From: Torreya grandis
Taxonomy: Eukaryota; Streptophyta; Pinopsida; Cupressales; Taxaceae
Length of the DNA stretch: 64,000 bases
Direction: 5' to 3'
Assembly: GCA_037957365.1 (NCBI GenBank)
Contig: JARHVA010000123.1
Coordinates: 2,526,001 to 2,590,000, forward strand
Position numbers and translations under genes: made by a program
Notes under the pieces: generated by a model
The model's input: the letters and a program-made list of their open reading frames with translations, nothing else
Database searches by the model: none
Told to the model about the DNA's origin: nothing
Shown here: piece by piece, positions 43,510-55,359 of the stretch
Position numbering within the stretch: position 1 is the stretch's first letter
Layout: each line of letters opens with the position of its first letter

Positions 43510-45469
43510 CAAGATATAGTTCGATAATCCATTTGTATGATGCTTGGGGAAGTTAGCATGGACTCTTTTGGTAGCCTTTCATACAACATATTCCTTGTCA
43601 AGCTTCTTTTAGATGTAATTTTAGGTATGGTAGCATACTAAGATAGTGGGCCTTATAAGATACTGTGGCATCTGTATGCTGATTATATTGTGATGTAAAC
43701 TCCCAACTTATGACGCTGGAATAGGTGATTTTTAAGGCTGTACAAGGATAGCAGTTATGTCAATCATGTGATTGTGATCAGCGTTGTGTATGATACTGAT
43801 TTTGTTTGGAGATGTATTTACTTATTTAGGATGAGCTTTGGGGTTACACGAAGGGGTTACGTGATTTCTTCATGGATTCTCTTATCACACATGGCTGGAC
43901 AAATTGGCATCATCTCTCTCTGGGTAGTGATGAGCTAGATAAGAACTTGTATTTTTTAACTTCTTATGTTGTGATTGTGAAATCCACATTAAATTACATT
44001 GCACGTTTGAAGTAACCCATTTTGTATCATGTACCTGCTTGATTATCTGTCTTATTGTCTCCTTGACATGTGGAATTACTTGAGCTGCAAATGAGTTTAA
44101 GGGGACTCATGTAGTTCCAATTGAGGAGTTACTACCGCCGAAACTATGTGGTTTAAAAATGGAACTTGTGTAACATGAAAGCTTTCCCCTTTCATATTGT
44201 AGAGTGCGGTAGTCTTATTCTTGGATCTAGAATTGTGGCATTCACTATATTGTACTCTTGGAAGAAGCAATACACATGTTCATTGCATGCTATATTTTGT
44301 TAGATCAATAATAAGTGTAACTTACAATGGCAGTTGGGGGTGGTAGTGGAGTCTAATAATGTGAGATGTCAATAAAATTTGTTGATTTTAAATTTGATGT
44401 ACATTGAAACGATAGAGCGGTTCTGACCTTAAATTTGATGTCCATTTATTGTCAGACAAAAGTTTTTCTTATTAACTGGAATAGGGGATCAAAAAATTGT
44501 TTTGTCTTGGGCATACAAGGGAGTTTGGAGTCTATTTTTGTAGTGGAATGTTTTTTGGAGCTTAATTAAGTGGTGTAGTTAGATTGGGGCCATATCTCAC
44601 CAGTCAGTGAGAAATTTGTAGAGAAGGTAATGAAGTTATTAGTCAGTGGCATGTGTGATAAATGTATCAACACTGATATCTCTTCGGTGTTTTTTAGAGG
44701 CATATATAAAATATTTATACCACTTAAGTTATTCTTATAACCAAGAATTACTAGAACTATTGTGCAACCAATACACTCTCAAGAAAAGAAGAGTATGTAA
44801 TCTTGAAACACCTTTTCATTTTCGGTATACAAACTTTTAAACCCTTTTCATAATTAAAAACAAAAAAAACTCGTCCACAAAAATATGATACTTTCATTAT
44901 TCATGATATAGAGGCATGTGATATATTGTACCATCGCAACCTTTGGAAAAATGAACTGGTCATAATGGGTCGAGGTATTTTAATATATTATTAAGCATTC
45001 TCTTGCTGGTCCAATCTTGCTACCTGAAAGACCTTAATAATGAAGACGTATGGTTGCATAAGCTTCTTGTTTGTATGTATTTTTGACTAGTTAAATGCTA
45101 AGCCCACAATGACATAAGTTATTCTGAAATGTATCATGAATTCTCCTCGTGTTTGGACGAGCTTATCTTCTCATAGTTATTTGATTAATGGGTGACGCTA
45201 GCCATGTATGAGGTTGTTGGGCTCTTTTGCACCTTTTAACTTAATTTCACATCATATTAAGTGCATTGATAGAAGGATATTTTATAATATAAATATTAGA
45301 ATTAGGTTCCTTTGTGTGTACTTATTGATATAATTCATTTGTTATGGTTGTAGCGAGCGACATCTTCATTGTGAGACTTCATTTGGATTAATTATAGAGC
45401 ATTAGTCACTACACTTGTACATATGCTTCCTTTTAATTGAACAATATGTCATTCTCATTGTATTTGCAT

Positions 45470-45880
45470 ATTCACAAATTCATAGGTGAACACTTTAGAG
45501 TATTCGTAGAGAAGATCAATGAGAGGGTATCGTTCCACAAGAGAGAGATTGACTCCAAAGTTGATAACCTTTGATTTTTCTTAAGAACCCAAGTTGTGTC
45601 GATAGAGTCCTTGATGGATAGTGTTTCCTTCTTTAAGGCACTCTAAGTCAAGAGGAAGCTCTTTATTGAGTTCCATATGGTCAATTTTGAGTACTTTGAC
45701 TTTGAGTGGGATATCGAGAGAGTCGCGAGAAGATACCAAAGAGATTTCAAGACCAAGGTGGTTACGAGGAAGAAGGCAATCCTTGTGAGATGCCTTTATG
45801 AGTTTATATATGCAATTCACTCATTAAAGATGTCTGGCATTGAGTTGGATTGGAAAACATTTTAGGGCACCTTCTACGAT
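45470..45880 (-). pseudogene. gypsy pol fragment just before RT
   Basis: Minus-strand reading gives GNTIHQGLYRHNLGS, then EKSKVINFGVNLSLVERYPL and IDLLYEYSKVFTYEF. In gypsy elements this is the segment between protease and RT. It is the downstream continuation of the protease relic at 46,200-47,100, separated by weakly readable sequence. Similarity ends near 45,470, where RT proper should begin, so the element is truncated. Confidence 0.7.
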
Positions 45881-46199
45881 AACAAATTCCTAAGGATACA
45901 TATTTATTATGTCAAATGGTATCTTACAATTCTTGGTATTGGTAGAGGTCAAAATCCAATCTAGGAAGTAAAACTCCTTGAAAATGTTTGAAAATAGGGG
46001 AGGATTGATAGGTGGACTAGGAAGAGGAGGAGTAAAACTAAAGTGATGATGGCTTCCTTATACTCCTTGGATTACATGTAGGCCATTTGTAACTAAAGCA
46101 GCAACACATGTTGTGGATGGTGAATTGTGGTGTGAGCACAAGAAGCCCCTTGGGTGGTTGATGTTAGGACTTAGAGGATGTTAAGAAACTTGCAAATGC

Positions 46200-47100
46200 G
46201 ATGAGCCTTGAGTGCCACCGACTCAAAACTTGGAGAGATGAGAATATACTAGGATTTCAAATGCCTTCTTGCAATCAATGTTGTCAAATTTTATATCCTT
46301 GACAAGACAGGTGTTGGTTAGTGATTTTAGGACAATAATAGTAATGGTCTCATCCTTAGTTGTTATGGCTTTGGTAAGAGCCAACTAAGGATCAAACTTT
46401 GCTTGTGTGATATGGATTTTACCTTCATGCTCGAATTGCACTATTTGAGAAGTCAATGATGGAGCAACCTTCATGGCAGTGGTCCACAACTAATCAAGGA
46501 TAAGGTTGCAGGATAAATAAATGTTAAGAACACTGAATTCAACCTTGATGATCTTAGGCATATAAACATAAAATGGAGCTTGACGTTACTCTTAGGGACA
46601 ATCATATTATTACTGAAATTAATATAATTATGGGGATATTTATAAATCTTATCATGATTGATATGTAGAGCCTCAAACACACACAAAGGCATGATGTTCA
46701 TGGTTGATCCCTCATTGAAGACAATGTTTGACACCACATTTTCGAATGTAAGTAGTAATGTAGAGAAGGAAGTAAGATTGAGCCTAGAAAATGTCAGGGT
46801 CGGCTATAATGGTAGGTTAACTCATGAGGGGACCTTTACTTAGAACATAAAAGGTATACAAAAACCCAACTACATCTTGTGGAAGAACCTCCTTGGGTAA
46901 ATTGAGATCTTTGAGAATGAAGGCTCTTTGATATAGACAAAGACATATTCCACCTGATAAGTATTGAATCTCTTCAACGATAAAAGTATGGTCATAACCT
47001 ATCATGTGGTGGAATATTCCATCAAAAGTCAAATCTAACTTTGGGGTTCGTTGCTCCAAAGGCTTAACTAAGAGCGCCTCCATTGGCATCATCAGTTGGA
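46200..47100 (-). pseudogene. gypsy protease relic, second element
   Basis: Minus strand. The upstream piece reads LDLTFDGIFHHMIGYDHTF. The protease centre near 46,700 is FNEGSTMNIMPLCVFEALHI, where the catalytic triplet would be Asp-Glu/Thr-Gly-Ala/Ser and is now decayed. It is followed by YINFSNNMIVPKSNVKLHF, and in the next frame IKVEFSVLNIYLS and MKVAPSLTSQIVQFEHEGK. The order and spacing match a gypsy polyprotein. The element differs from the one at 1-14,735. Confidence 0.75.
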
Positions 47101-47559
47101 TCGACTTTATGACCTAAACATGTGGCAAAAAAACACCTATATCTAGGAACATCTTCAAACTCGATGGCATTGAAAATCCTTTCGTCATTAGCTTGAGGCT
47201 CTTCTTCATATGAGTTGGAAGAGTACTTCAAATAAAAAGAGTGGAAGGATCAAGATCAAGAGCATCTCTTTCTTCCTTTACCTCTCTTACTTTTTCTTTT
47301 CGTCATGGCCACATAAGGGTTCCTTAAAGGCCTCCAACTTACGATTTAGTTTGGCAAGGGATGAGTCTCTAGAAGCTTTTTCCTTGGATTCTTTATGTTT
47401 TTGGGCCATGCAATCCTTGGTGAAATAGGGAATATTTGGAATCATCTTGATTTTTCTCTTTTCTCTTTCTTCTTGACAACATTTACTTCACGAAAATCTT
47501 TGTTATCTTTCTTCCCTGAGAGAAAATTAGCAATGCATCATGGGTAGCACTGTAGTTGT

Positions 47560-48390
47560 GATCATGACAAGAGGAGGATCACTAGATGGTGGAAGGTCAA
47601 ATGCCAATGTGGATTTCATATGCTTCAATTTCAAGACATTCATTTTAAAGCTTTTTAAAGGTAGGTAGGTTCACTTTAGAGAACTTCGAGGTGAATCTCA
47701 TGTCTCAAAGCACAAACACATCAAAGAGTTGGGAAATGTTGAAACTTGTTCTACACAAGTGGACAACCATGCACCAAAGCCAAACAAAGTGAAAATTAGA
47801 TTCACCTTTATCTTATTTCATATTGGTGAGGGATTGGATGCCAAGGTTGAATGGTCTAGCAACATCGAAGAAGGGGAGGAAATCCTCAACAAGATCTTGA
47901 AATCTACATAAGGAACCAAGAGGGAGATTTGGGAACTAAACAAGGGCTTCATTGTGCAAGGTGTGGGCAAAAAATTTGAGTACAATCCATCATCATGTTT
48001 ACAATCTATGCATGCCATCTTAAATGAATTACATGATAAAAATGGCTCTCATTCGGAGTGTCATTAAATTTTTGGAGTTTGGGCATTTGATTAAGAAGGA
48101 TATGGCCCTAACAAGAGTGATTAGTGGATTCCTATGAACGTCTTCATAGGGTTGGTTGATGACGAGGTGATGTCTATTGTTGCCATTCCAATGGAGTAAG
48201 TTGCATTGATGCCCTTGATAGTGGTAGTCATCATACTCATTATCAAGAAATAATTGCTTTTACAAAGGCTTCCTATAGGTAGGGCACCTAAAATAGTTCT
48301 CTCTATAGTCATGGTGAGGGGGTTCTTCCACGTGAACTCTATGGTGAGAGTAGTCATGTCAGATCCCATTTTTCCTATGTCAGGTTTGAA
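47560..48390 (-). pseudogene. gypsy gag relic, second element
   Basis: Minus-strand translation in one main frame gives HHLVINQPYEDVHRNPL, IKCPNSKNLMTLRMRAIFI, WIVLKFFAHTLHNEALV and FPNLPLGSLCRFQDLVEDFL, then FFDVARPFNLGIQSLTNMK and GESNFHFVWLWCMVVHLC. This is the capsid domain of a plant gypsy gag, with stops mostly at Gln and Trp positions. A Lys-rich tail follows toward 47,200. No LTR was identified on either side, so this is a fragment. Confidence 0.75.
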
Positions 48391-51004
48391 GGTATTTGTC
48401 TGTGATTAAGCATTACAAAATATAATTAATAATGACTGGTTTATATGCAATCCGGTATTGATTTGCTTTATATGATTTTGGTTTAGTCAAATGATGTTGT
48501 CATGTTTCTATGCTTATGTGAAAAAATTAACACAAATAGATGTTATACAATTATGTGGAATAATTTTTATTTAACATGTTTTACTACTTCATATCATGTG
48601 ATTTTGATATCATGTCTTGGATAAATGCACTCTGATCACTTGTCTGTGACATAGGTACAACCCCCTTGGTGCAAAGGAGATCATCATTAGACAGGGGGAG
48701 CTAGATACAGACTATGGTTGGTAGAGAGAGAATCTTGTAGAAGGAGGTGTAATCATAACAAATAAGGACATATGTCTTTCCTATTTTGAGTACCGACATT
48801 TGGATTCATGATTCTTTGGTTTACTTAGCATTGCTTTGTCTTTTGGATTAGATTACAGTGTAGGTGCATTAATAAGAACCTTTAAGAGTCAAAACAATAT
48901 ATGCAACAATGTGTGTATCCAATATTACTGTATGTTTGAAATACTTTTGGAATCTAATTAATTAGTGGGAAAATATTTTTGGACGACAAATATTATCGAT
49001 AATTTCATCACATTTTGACTATAGAATCCCTATAGTTATACATCACAGGTTCACGAACCATTGGGCTATTGTAATTAAATGATAATGACCATTTAGTTAA
49101 ACATGTGATTGTTTGACCTTCTCACAAATTGAAGTTTGTAAAGTCAAGTTTCTGGATTGTCTTTGTGACACGATGTCTAATGAATAGGTGTTGATACACA
49201 ATTAGTGCAAGCCCACTTATTAAGATTTGTTAGTAATCAATTGACAGTGTTTGAGACCATAGCATGTCAATAAGGTGACATCATTGTCAGTTTAAAATTG
49301 GTTACGACAAAACCTTCATTAGGGATTTATCCGTTCTATGATACTTCTATAAACAAAATTTAGATATAATCTATAGATTAATAATAATATTATAAAACAT
49401 AAAGTGAAAATAAGATTTTGATGAATTATAAAAAGTGGATTGAAGGTGAATGGCATGGCATTTAAAACAAGTCTAATTTAAAATTGTATGATTGATAAAA
49501 GCGTAGTAATGGATGGCATGTTATTGGCATCTTATGATTATAAGTTAACCGTTGGAAATGTAGATTTTTATTCAATCTACTTCTACCACAATAAAACTAT
49601 CTAGCCTCTTTCTTTGGGGAGCGATGTTGACTGGACAAAAATCATTAAATTTTTCACATATGCTGCGCCCTAGATGTAAATTGTAATCAAACAGAGGTCT
49701 TCAGCGTTTGTTTTAAAAAAAACATATAATTTTGACCTATCTTGATGTAAGTGAAAATATGATGAATATTCCTACCACGCTGGGAATGCATTTGCTTATT
49801 ATGATTTCTGTTAATGACGGTTATCTATTCAGCATCATATTTTAAATTCTTATATAATGCGTAGTTGAAGGAAACATTAAAGAAAACAAATATAATTATT
49901 ATAACATTTTATAGTTCTGATGGTCTACTTAACAATGTTATATTTCATCTAATATGTCAGTTCGCTTGTGCATGCTCCCACATTCAATGAAAAATTGAAA
50001 ATGGTAATGTGGAGAGAAGGGACAAGTAAGAAAAGATAACGTTATGTTTTAATGTTCAATCTGAACTATGAGGATAATGAAAAAGCATATGTAAGGGCCA
50101 AAATCAATGGGAAGGAAAAGATTCACATTACTCAATTAAGAAGTGACGCTCATAAACTCTGATGTGAGATAAAGAGATAGACAACCCTTAAGGAGCAATG
50201 GGATGAGAGGGTTTTTGTTGTTTGCATTACAAGGGCGATTGAAACAAAGGAGAGTGTATTTTTGCAAAACATAAACATGACCATACAACCAACAAATTTA
50301 GACCTTGTCTATGTGAATATAAGAATGAATTTTTAATCATACTTTTGACATGCTCAGTTTGGATTTGAATGTGAGTGATGACCATATTATTAATCACATC
50401 TCAATATTTTGCCACATCAAATGTAAGGAGTTAACAAAGACATTGTCATGTCTTAGGTCATTTTGTGAAAGTGGTGGCATATCAATTTTGATAGTTGGTT
50501 TTACCATTTAGATTTGTGGTTTAAGCAGTTATTTCAATTTGTCCTTTGATAGTTGTTATATAAATTTTCTAATATCGGTATACCTATATACTAATGTCTT
50601 ACATTAGATACATAAGCTCCAACATTTTACTAGGATTTACATTTCTTAGGGTTCGAAACACCTTCAACATCTTAACATCATACTTAAGTATATATTTAAA
50701 CCACATAGTTTAAATACCCCAAATATGATATATAATGTTCCATGTATAACTTAATATAGGGTTTTAAACTATAATTTCAAAGTTGAAGCAACCTTTTAAA
50801 TCTAGTGCATCAATATTAGGTGTATCGATATAGTTATTGATACAAGAAAGCAACATAACCATTACCAATTAAAGGTATATCAATATTATAAAGTTGATAT
50901 TAGGTGCATCAATATCAGGGGAATCAGTCTTACACACATAGGGTAGAGAAGGTCACCTAGATAATAGATATAACCCCTATATATAGATATAGTGCAATAC
51001 TTTT
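48391..51004. other. Spacer, nothing recognised
   Basis: No domain, LTR or convincing repeat was found. GACAGGGGGAGCTAGATA at about 48,695 resembles a retroelement polypurine tract but has no partner. Near 50,810-50,930 a phrase like GGTGCATCAATATTAGGTG occurs several times in diverged form. Confidence 0.45.
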
Positions 51005-51412
51005 TCATCATCACTCATCATTCTTAATCACTCTCTTATCAAACCTCATTGTCCCTAATCACTCCCTCATCGACCCTCATCATCCTTAGTCAATCCCTCA
51101 TCATCCCCTCCTCATCCATTATCATCACTAATCACTCCCTCATTGAACCTCATCATCCCTCATCATCCCTAATCACTCTTTCCTCATCCCTAATCACTCC
51201 TTCCAATACCTTTATGGTGGGTGCAATGACTTTCCCTTTGTGCTCAATCATCCTTAGTCACTCCTTTATCTATAGAGGTTAGAATGCCCCCACACCTTTC
51301 AAGATATGGCTTGGGTATTAAATTAGGTATCAAGTATTAAAGATATGGTTAGGTAAGATATATACAGTCAAAATTAGATATGGGTATTTAAGATCAAGAT
51401 ATGGCTTGGGTA

Positions 51413-51700
51413 TTTTATCAGGTAGGGTATACTCAAGTAGGTAGGGCAATAAGGATAGGTAGGTAAGGCATACTCAAGTACAAAAAGGTAGGTAGGGCAA
51501 GAAGGATAGGTAGGTAGGGAATACTCAAGTACAAAAAAGTAGATGTGGTATAATCAAGATCAAGATATGGCTCAGGTATTTAGGTAGGGCATACTTAAGA
51601 TCAAGCTATGGCTCAGATATTCAATCAAGTAGGGCATATTCAAGTAGATAAATAGGTAGGCCATATTCAATTAGGTAAAGTAAGTAGGGCATACCTAATG
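51413..51700 (+). repeat. GTAGGTAGGGCA-type tandem repeat
   Basis: Degenerate tandem units built on GTAGGTAGGGCA, GAAGGATAGGTAGG and ATACTCAAGTA, within the centre of the inverted-repeat structure. Confidence 0.75.
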
Positions 51701-51750
51701 GTATAGATTTATTACATACCTAACATGACTCAAAACTTCATTTCTCATTA

Positions 51751-52080
51751 TATCTATTGGGAAGCAAGCTTCCCTTGCTAAAAATAAAAGCTAAGTAGGC
51801 AGGGCATAGACAAGTAGGCAGGGAAATAATATATGCAAGCTATAGATTGGGAAGGAAGATTCCCTTGATAACTAAGAATACATAGGGAAAGTAAATAGGA
51901 CAAGAATGAAGCTATATATCAGGAAGGAAACTTCCCTTGCCTTATTGGGTAGGGCATATCTAAATAGGCAATGTAAGAACAAATATATCTATTAGAAAGC
52001 AAGCTTTCCTTGATAGCTATGCCTTAATCCAAAAGCAAAAAAAAGATATATATCAAGAAGGAAAACTTCCCTTGATAGTT
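51751..52080 (+). repeat. Five spaced small stem-loop motifs
   Basis: The motif, roughly TATC, AAGGAAG, CTTCCCTTG, ATAG, occurs at 51,751-51,780, 51,841-51,870, 51,911-51,942, 51,983-52,019 and 52,044-52,080. Each has a self-complementary GGAAG/CTTCC core. Spacing is 62-90 bp and the intervening DNA shares AGTAGGCAGGGCATA-like phrases. Confidence 0.8.
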
Positions 52081-52649
52081 ATAAGTAGCCACTCCCTAAT
52101 ATACTAGATTAATGCATATTCCCTTCATTCCTTTCATAGATCAAGTTAGGTATAGATCGGGTTGGATATATCAGATACTAGATTTGAACACACTTTATCA
52201 GATTGGTGATTGCCTATGTATATATCTGGCAATCTAGTCTACCATGGACATCCTCTCAATGACATACAAACAAAATGAGAAGACAATTATGGGGTTGGAT
52301 TTAAAATTATCAACTAGTCTCCATTTCCCCTATCTATATAGATATAAATTTGGATTCTCAACTCTGGGATTGGCATTCTTATATGCCCAATCCCAATTTA
52401 TGTATTTAAGTAATACAATTACATCCCACCCTTTGCTCATTTTCTTGCCTATTTATTCTAGCTCAGGGCTTTGGATACACACTTTGTCCATAGTCTAGTA
52501 ATGGATTTCCATATAGATCTTTAAATCCTGGTAGATAATTAGATGATATCTCTGAGTTCATTATTTGAGTGAAAGAAGAGTTTCTTTGGGCCTTATTTGA
52601 GTGAGTAAATTTTGGAATTAGAACATAAGATAATCAGACACAAGCAAGA

Positions 52650-53215
52650 AGGCACTGCACCCACCATTAAGGTATTAGAGGGAGTGATTAAGGATGAGGA
52701 GGGACAAGGAGTAAGTAGGGATGATGAGGGAGTCATTAGATATGATGAGGAATGATGAGGGTCAATTAGGGATTGATTATGAATGATGAGGGAGTGGTTA
52801 AGGATGATGAGGGTCAACAAGGGAATGGTTAGGGATGAGGAGGGGGTGATTAGGGATGATGAAGCAATGATTAGGGATGATGAGAGATGGCAAGATTCAA
52901 TGAGGGAGTGATTAGGGATGATAAGGGAGTGATTAGAGATGATGAGGGATGGTGATGGTAAATGTGGGAGTGATTAGGGATGATGAAAGGGATGAGGAGG
53001 GAGTGATTAGGGATGATAAAGTAGTGATTAAGGATGATTAGGGATGGTGAGGGTCAATGAGGGACTTATTAGGGAGATAAGGGAGTGATTAGAGATGATG
53101 AGGGACAATGAGGGTGAATGAGGTAGTGATTAGGGATGAGGAGGGATGAGGAGGGAGTGATTAGGGAAGTTGAGGGATGAGGAGAAAGTGATTAGGGATG
53201 GAGGGATGATGAGCA
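52650..53215 (+). repeat. Minisatellite, unit based on GGGAGTGATTAGGGATGATGA
   Basis: About 20-21 bp units with variants and occasional GGTCAATGA insertions, repeated some 25 times. Forms the right arm of the inverted repeat. Confidence 0.92.
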
Positions 53216-53581
53216 AGTGAAATAACACAAAGTGGTCATTTGATGTGTGTAGGTCATCAATATGACCTATGTTACCCCAATCACACCATTTTATCTTGAA
53301 TCAAAGTGATTGGTTTGTAAATGTCAATTTTGACAAACCTAGGACTCCTCAAAATGCTAACAAACAATCCAGAAGGCATAAAAACCTAAACATAATTATG
53401 TGTTTACCAAAATAGGTAACAATTGTAAAATTTATGCTCTGAAATCCCTAGGTTCAATACTAAAACCTTGAAAATGCTTAAATACTAACCACATTAGATT
53501 TTGAAAAACTATCTCCCACATTGTAAGGCGTGTAACTATGAGACCAACTCTATCAGATGTAGAGTGACCCTAATTTCTTAT

Positions 53582-53641
53582 ATTTACTAAAATAAATTTA
53601 AAGTATAATGTACATTATACTTAACCTTTATTTTAGTAAAA
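53582..53641. repeat. 60 bp near-perfect palindrome
   Basis: Centre AAGTATAATGT/ACATTATACTT at 53,601-53,622 is perfectly self-complementary, and the arms extend to TTTACTAAAATAAA on one side and TTTATTTTAGTAAA on the other with about four or five mismatches. There is no loop. Confidence 0.92.
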
Positions 53642-55047
53642 TAGGCCCCCCACCTTTTAATCCATCACCTTTTTGCATTATACACCCTTCAATGATTTTA
53701 TTGGGACATAATGTGTACATGCTATAACACGTACATGCTTTAATTATTTAATATTTCAAACTCCCACGCTTTTGTCAATTCAATTTTTCATAGGCAAAAA
53801 TGAGTATACACTATAAAGTGTACACATTATAGTGCATATGCGTTATAGGCTCAATGTTTATCGAGCCTGGAAAGCATAACACATACACATTATTACTATA
53901 ACACTTACAAGTTATGCAATGATGTGTACACATTATGATAAAATGTCCATAGAATTATTCCCCAACTCCATGCACTTACCCCAAATATAATACATAATTA
54001 TAATTTGTAATGAAAATTTAATATGCTAGAGATAATATATAACCCAAACTCTTAATATGCAGAGATAACAATAATATAGCAAAAAATCATCTTGACTTTG
54101 CCTTAATAGTTGCAAGCATGTACATAAATTATTAGCTTATAATGAAAAGTTAATGGTTGTATGACAATATTTTAGGAGGAAGGATTGTGTCAAAAATTTG
54201 GAGAAGGTGTATGGAAACTCCTCGTGATCCCTATTGGAAATCTTGGGGAATAGTCATGATGATGTTTAAGTAGTGTGTAATGCTAGTGGAAATGTTGGAA
54301 AGTCCTATATGATCACTATAGATCTAAGTTGAAATCCAAAAGAGATAGTGGACTAGGTGATTGTGAGAGTGAATGTGAGAATGATAATGTCTTGGAGATT
54401 GAATGGGGGTTAAAATAATTTCTAATATTAGCTTAGAAAGGAGACTTGAAAGATAGGGAAGGAAGCATCACCAAATTAGTAGCCTAATAAATAGAAACCT
54501 AACATGCAAAAATTTAGGAAAACTATCTATTATAGTGCTCTATGACCCAAATATGGGTTATAGATGGTTAAACTACTGAATGTTTAGAAAGGCGTTGTTT
54601 GAGCTCAGGACAGGTTGTTGATTTCTCATAAATGAGTGGTCAAGTCACCTATGGCCCCATTCAACAAGTATGCTAATAGATGGGAAAAGGAACATATTGA
54701 AGGAGGGTAATAGTTATGTACAATGAAGCACATAATCATAGTGGGGTTACTCTAAAACCAAAATAGAGATTACACATTCTTTCTTTGGAAAGATAATTTT
54801 TTTTGCATTTTTATCCTTGAATTTGTAGAATTGACCAAGCATATTGCTCATATGAAGAAAGAAAAACAAATTTTATGTGAAACATAGATGGTAAGAAAAC
54901 ATTTGGATAAATGAAAAGATCTATTGTAAATGGTCATATCGTCTTATATCTTGATTTGAATAAATATTTCGTCATAAATAACAATGCATAAAAAAATGCA
55001 CTTATAAAAATTATTCATTTAGAAAAATGAAGATTGAATTGAACAAA
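53642..55047. other. Spacer with palindrome-like motif cluster, otherwise nothing recognised
   Basis: Between 53,700 and 53,950 the phrase ATAATGTGTACA or its complement occurs several times. From 54,130 on I see only weakly open reading frames with no domain similarity. Confidence 0.45.
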
Positions 55048-55240
55048 TAATAACCTTTATGAGTTTTGAAATGAAAGATCACAAGGTAAAATAATCCAAA
55101 GCATGTTTACATTGTTGTCAAACTAATAAATGTAATTGAAAAGCCAACAAACTTTATGAGTTGTGGATTGAAAGATCACGACGTAAAATATTTTAAAGTG
55201 TGCTTACATTATTGTCAACCCAGTAAAACTGTTTTGAATT
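55048..55240 (+). repeat. Tandem duplication, unit ~101 bp
   Basis: CTTTATGAGTTTTGAAATGA followed by AAAGATCACAAGG and TTACATTGTTGTCAA at 55,050 recurs from 55,151 as CTTTATGAGTTGTGGATTGA and so on, with moderate divergence. Confidence 0.8.
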
Positions 55241-55359
55241 TACATTCTCAATTCACACATCATAATAATTGTATTGATTCTTATAGTAAAATCATTCCTA
55301 ACCCAAAAATATATTAGCCATATAAGAGACAAATAAATAGACAAGTTTCAATAATTGTA

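Larger units (their letters stand above)
41810..45469. other. Spacer between LINE and gypsy fragment
   Basis: Less AT-rich than the first 20 kb. The best open stretch, 42,552-42,779 on +, has an acceptor-like TCTGTTCGCAGG inside it, but I recognise no product. A tandem duplication and a hairpin are listed separately. No retroelement domain was found. Confidence 0.5.
51005..53215. repeat. Foldback-like inverted-repeat structure with minisatellite arms
   Basis: The left arm (51,005-51,270) is full of CCCTAATCACTCCCTCATC; the right arm (52,610-53,215) is full of its complement, GATGAGGGAGTGATTAGGG. The inner edges also match beyond the minisatellite: AATACCTTTATGGTGGGTGC at 51,208 pairs with GCACCCACCATTAAGGTATT at 52,656. 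The arms therefore form a true inverted repeat around a 1.3 kb centre. No transposase ORF was seen. It may be a foldback-type DNA element or an inverted duplication. Confidence 0.7.

Noticed and set aside
48690..48715. Polypurine tract of another LTR element
   Set aside because: The purine run has no LTR start beside it and no partner repeat within the window.
51049..51282. 77-codon ORF rich in Ser, Leu and Ile
   Set aside because: Translation of the minisatellite arm; the reading simply reflects the repeat.
51751..52080. CRISPR-like array from regularly spaced palindromic motifs
   Set aside because: Repeats diverge, spacing is 62-90 bp, intervening DNA is itself repetitive, and the context is a plant-type nuclear genome.
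52650..53215. Interstitial telomere repeat, because TTAGGG occurs many times
   Set aside because: TTAGGG occurs only as part of a 20-21 bp minisatellite unit and never as consecutive TTTAGGG or TTAGGG copies.
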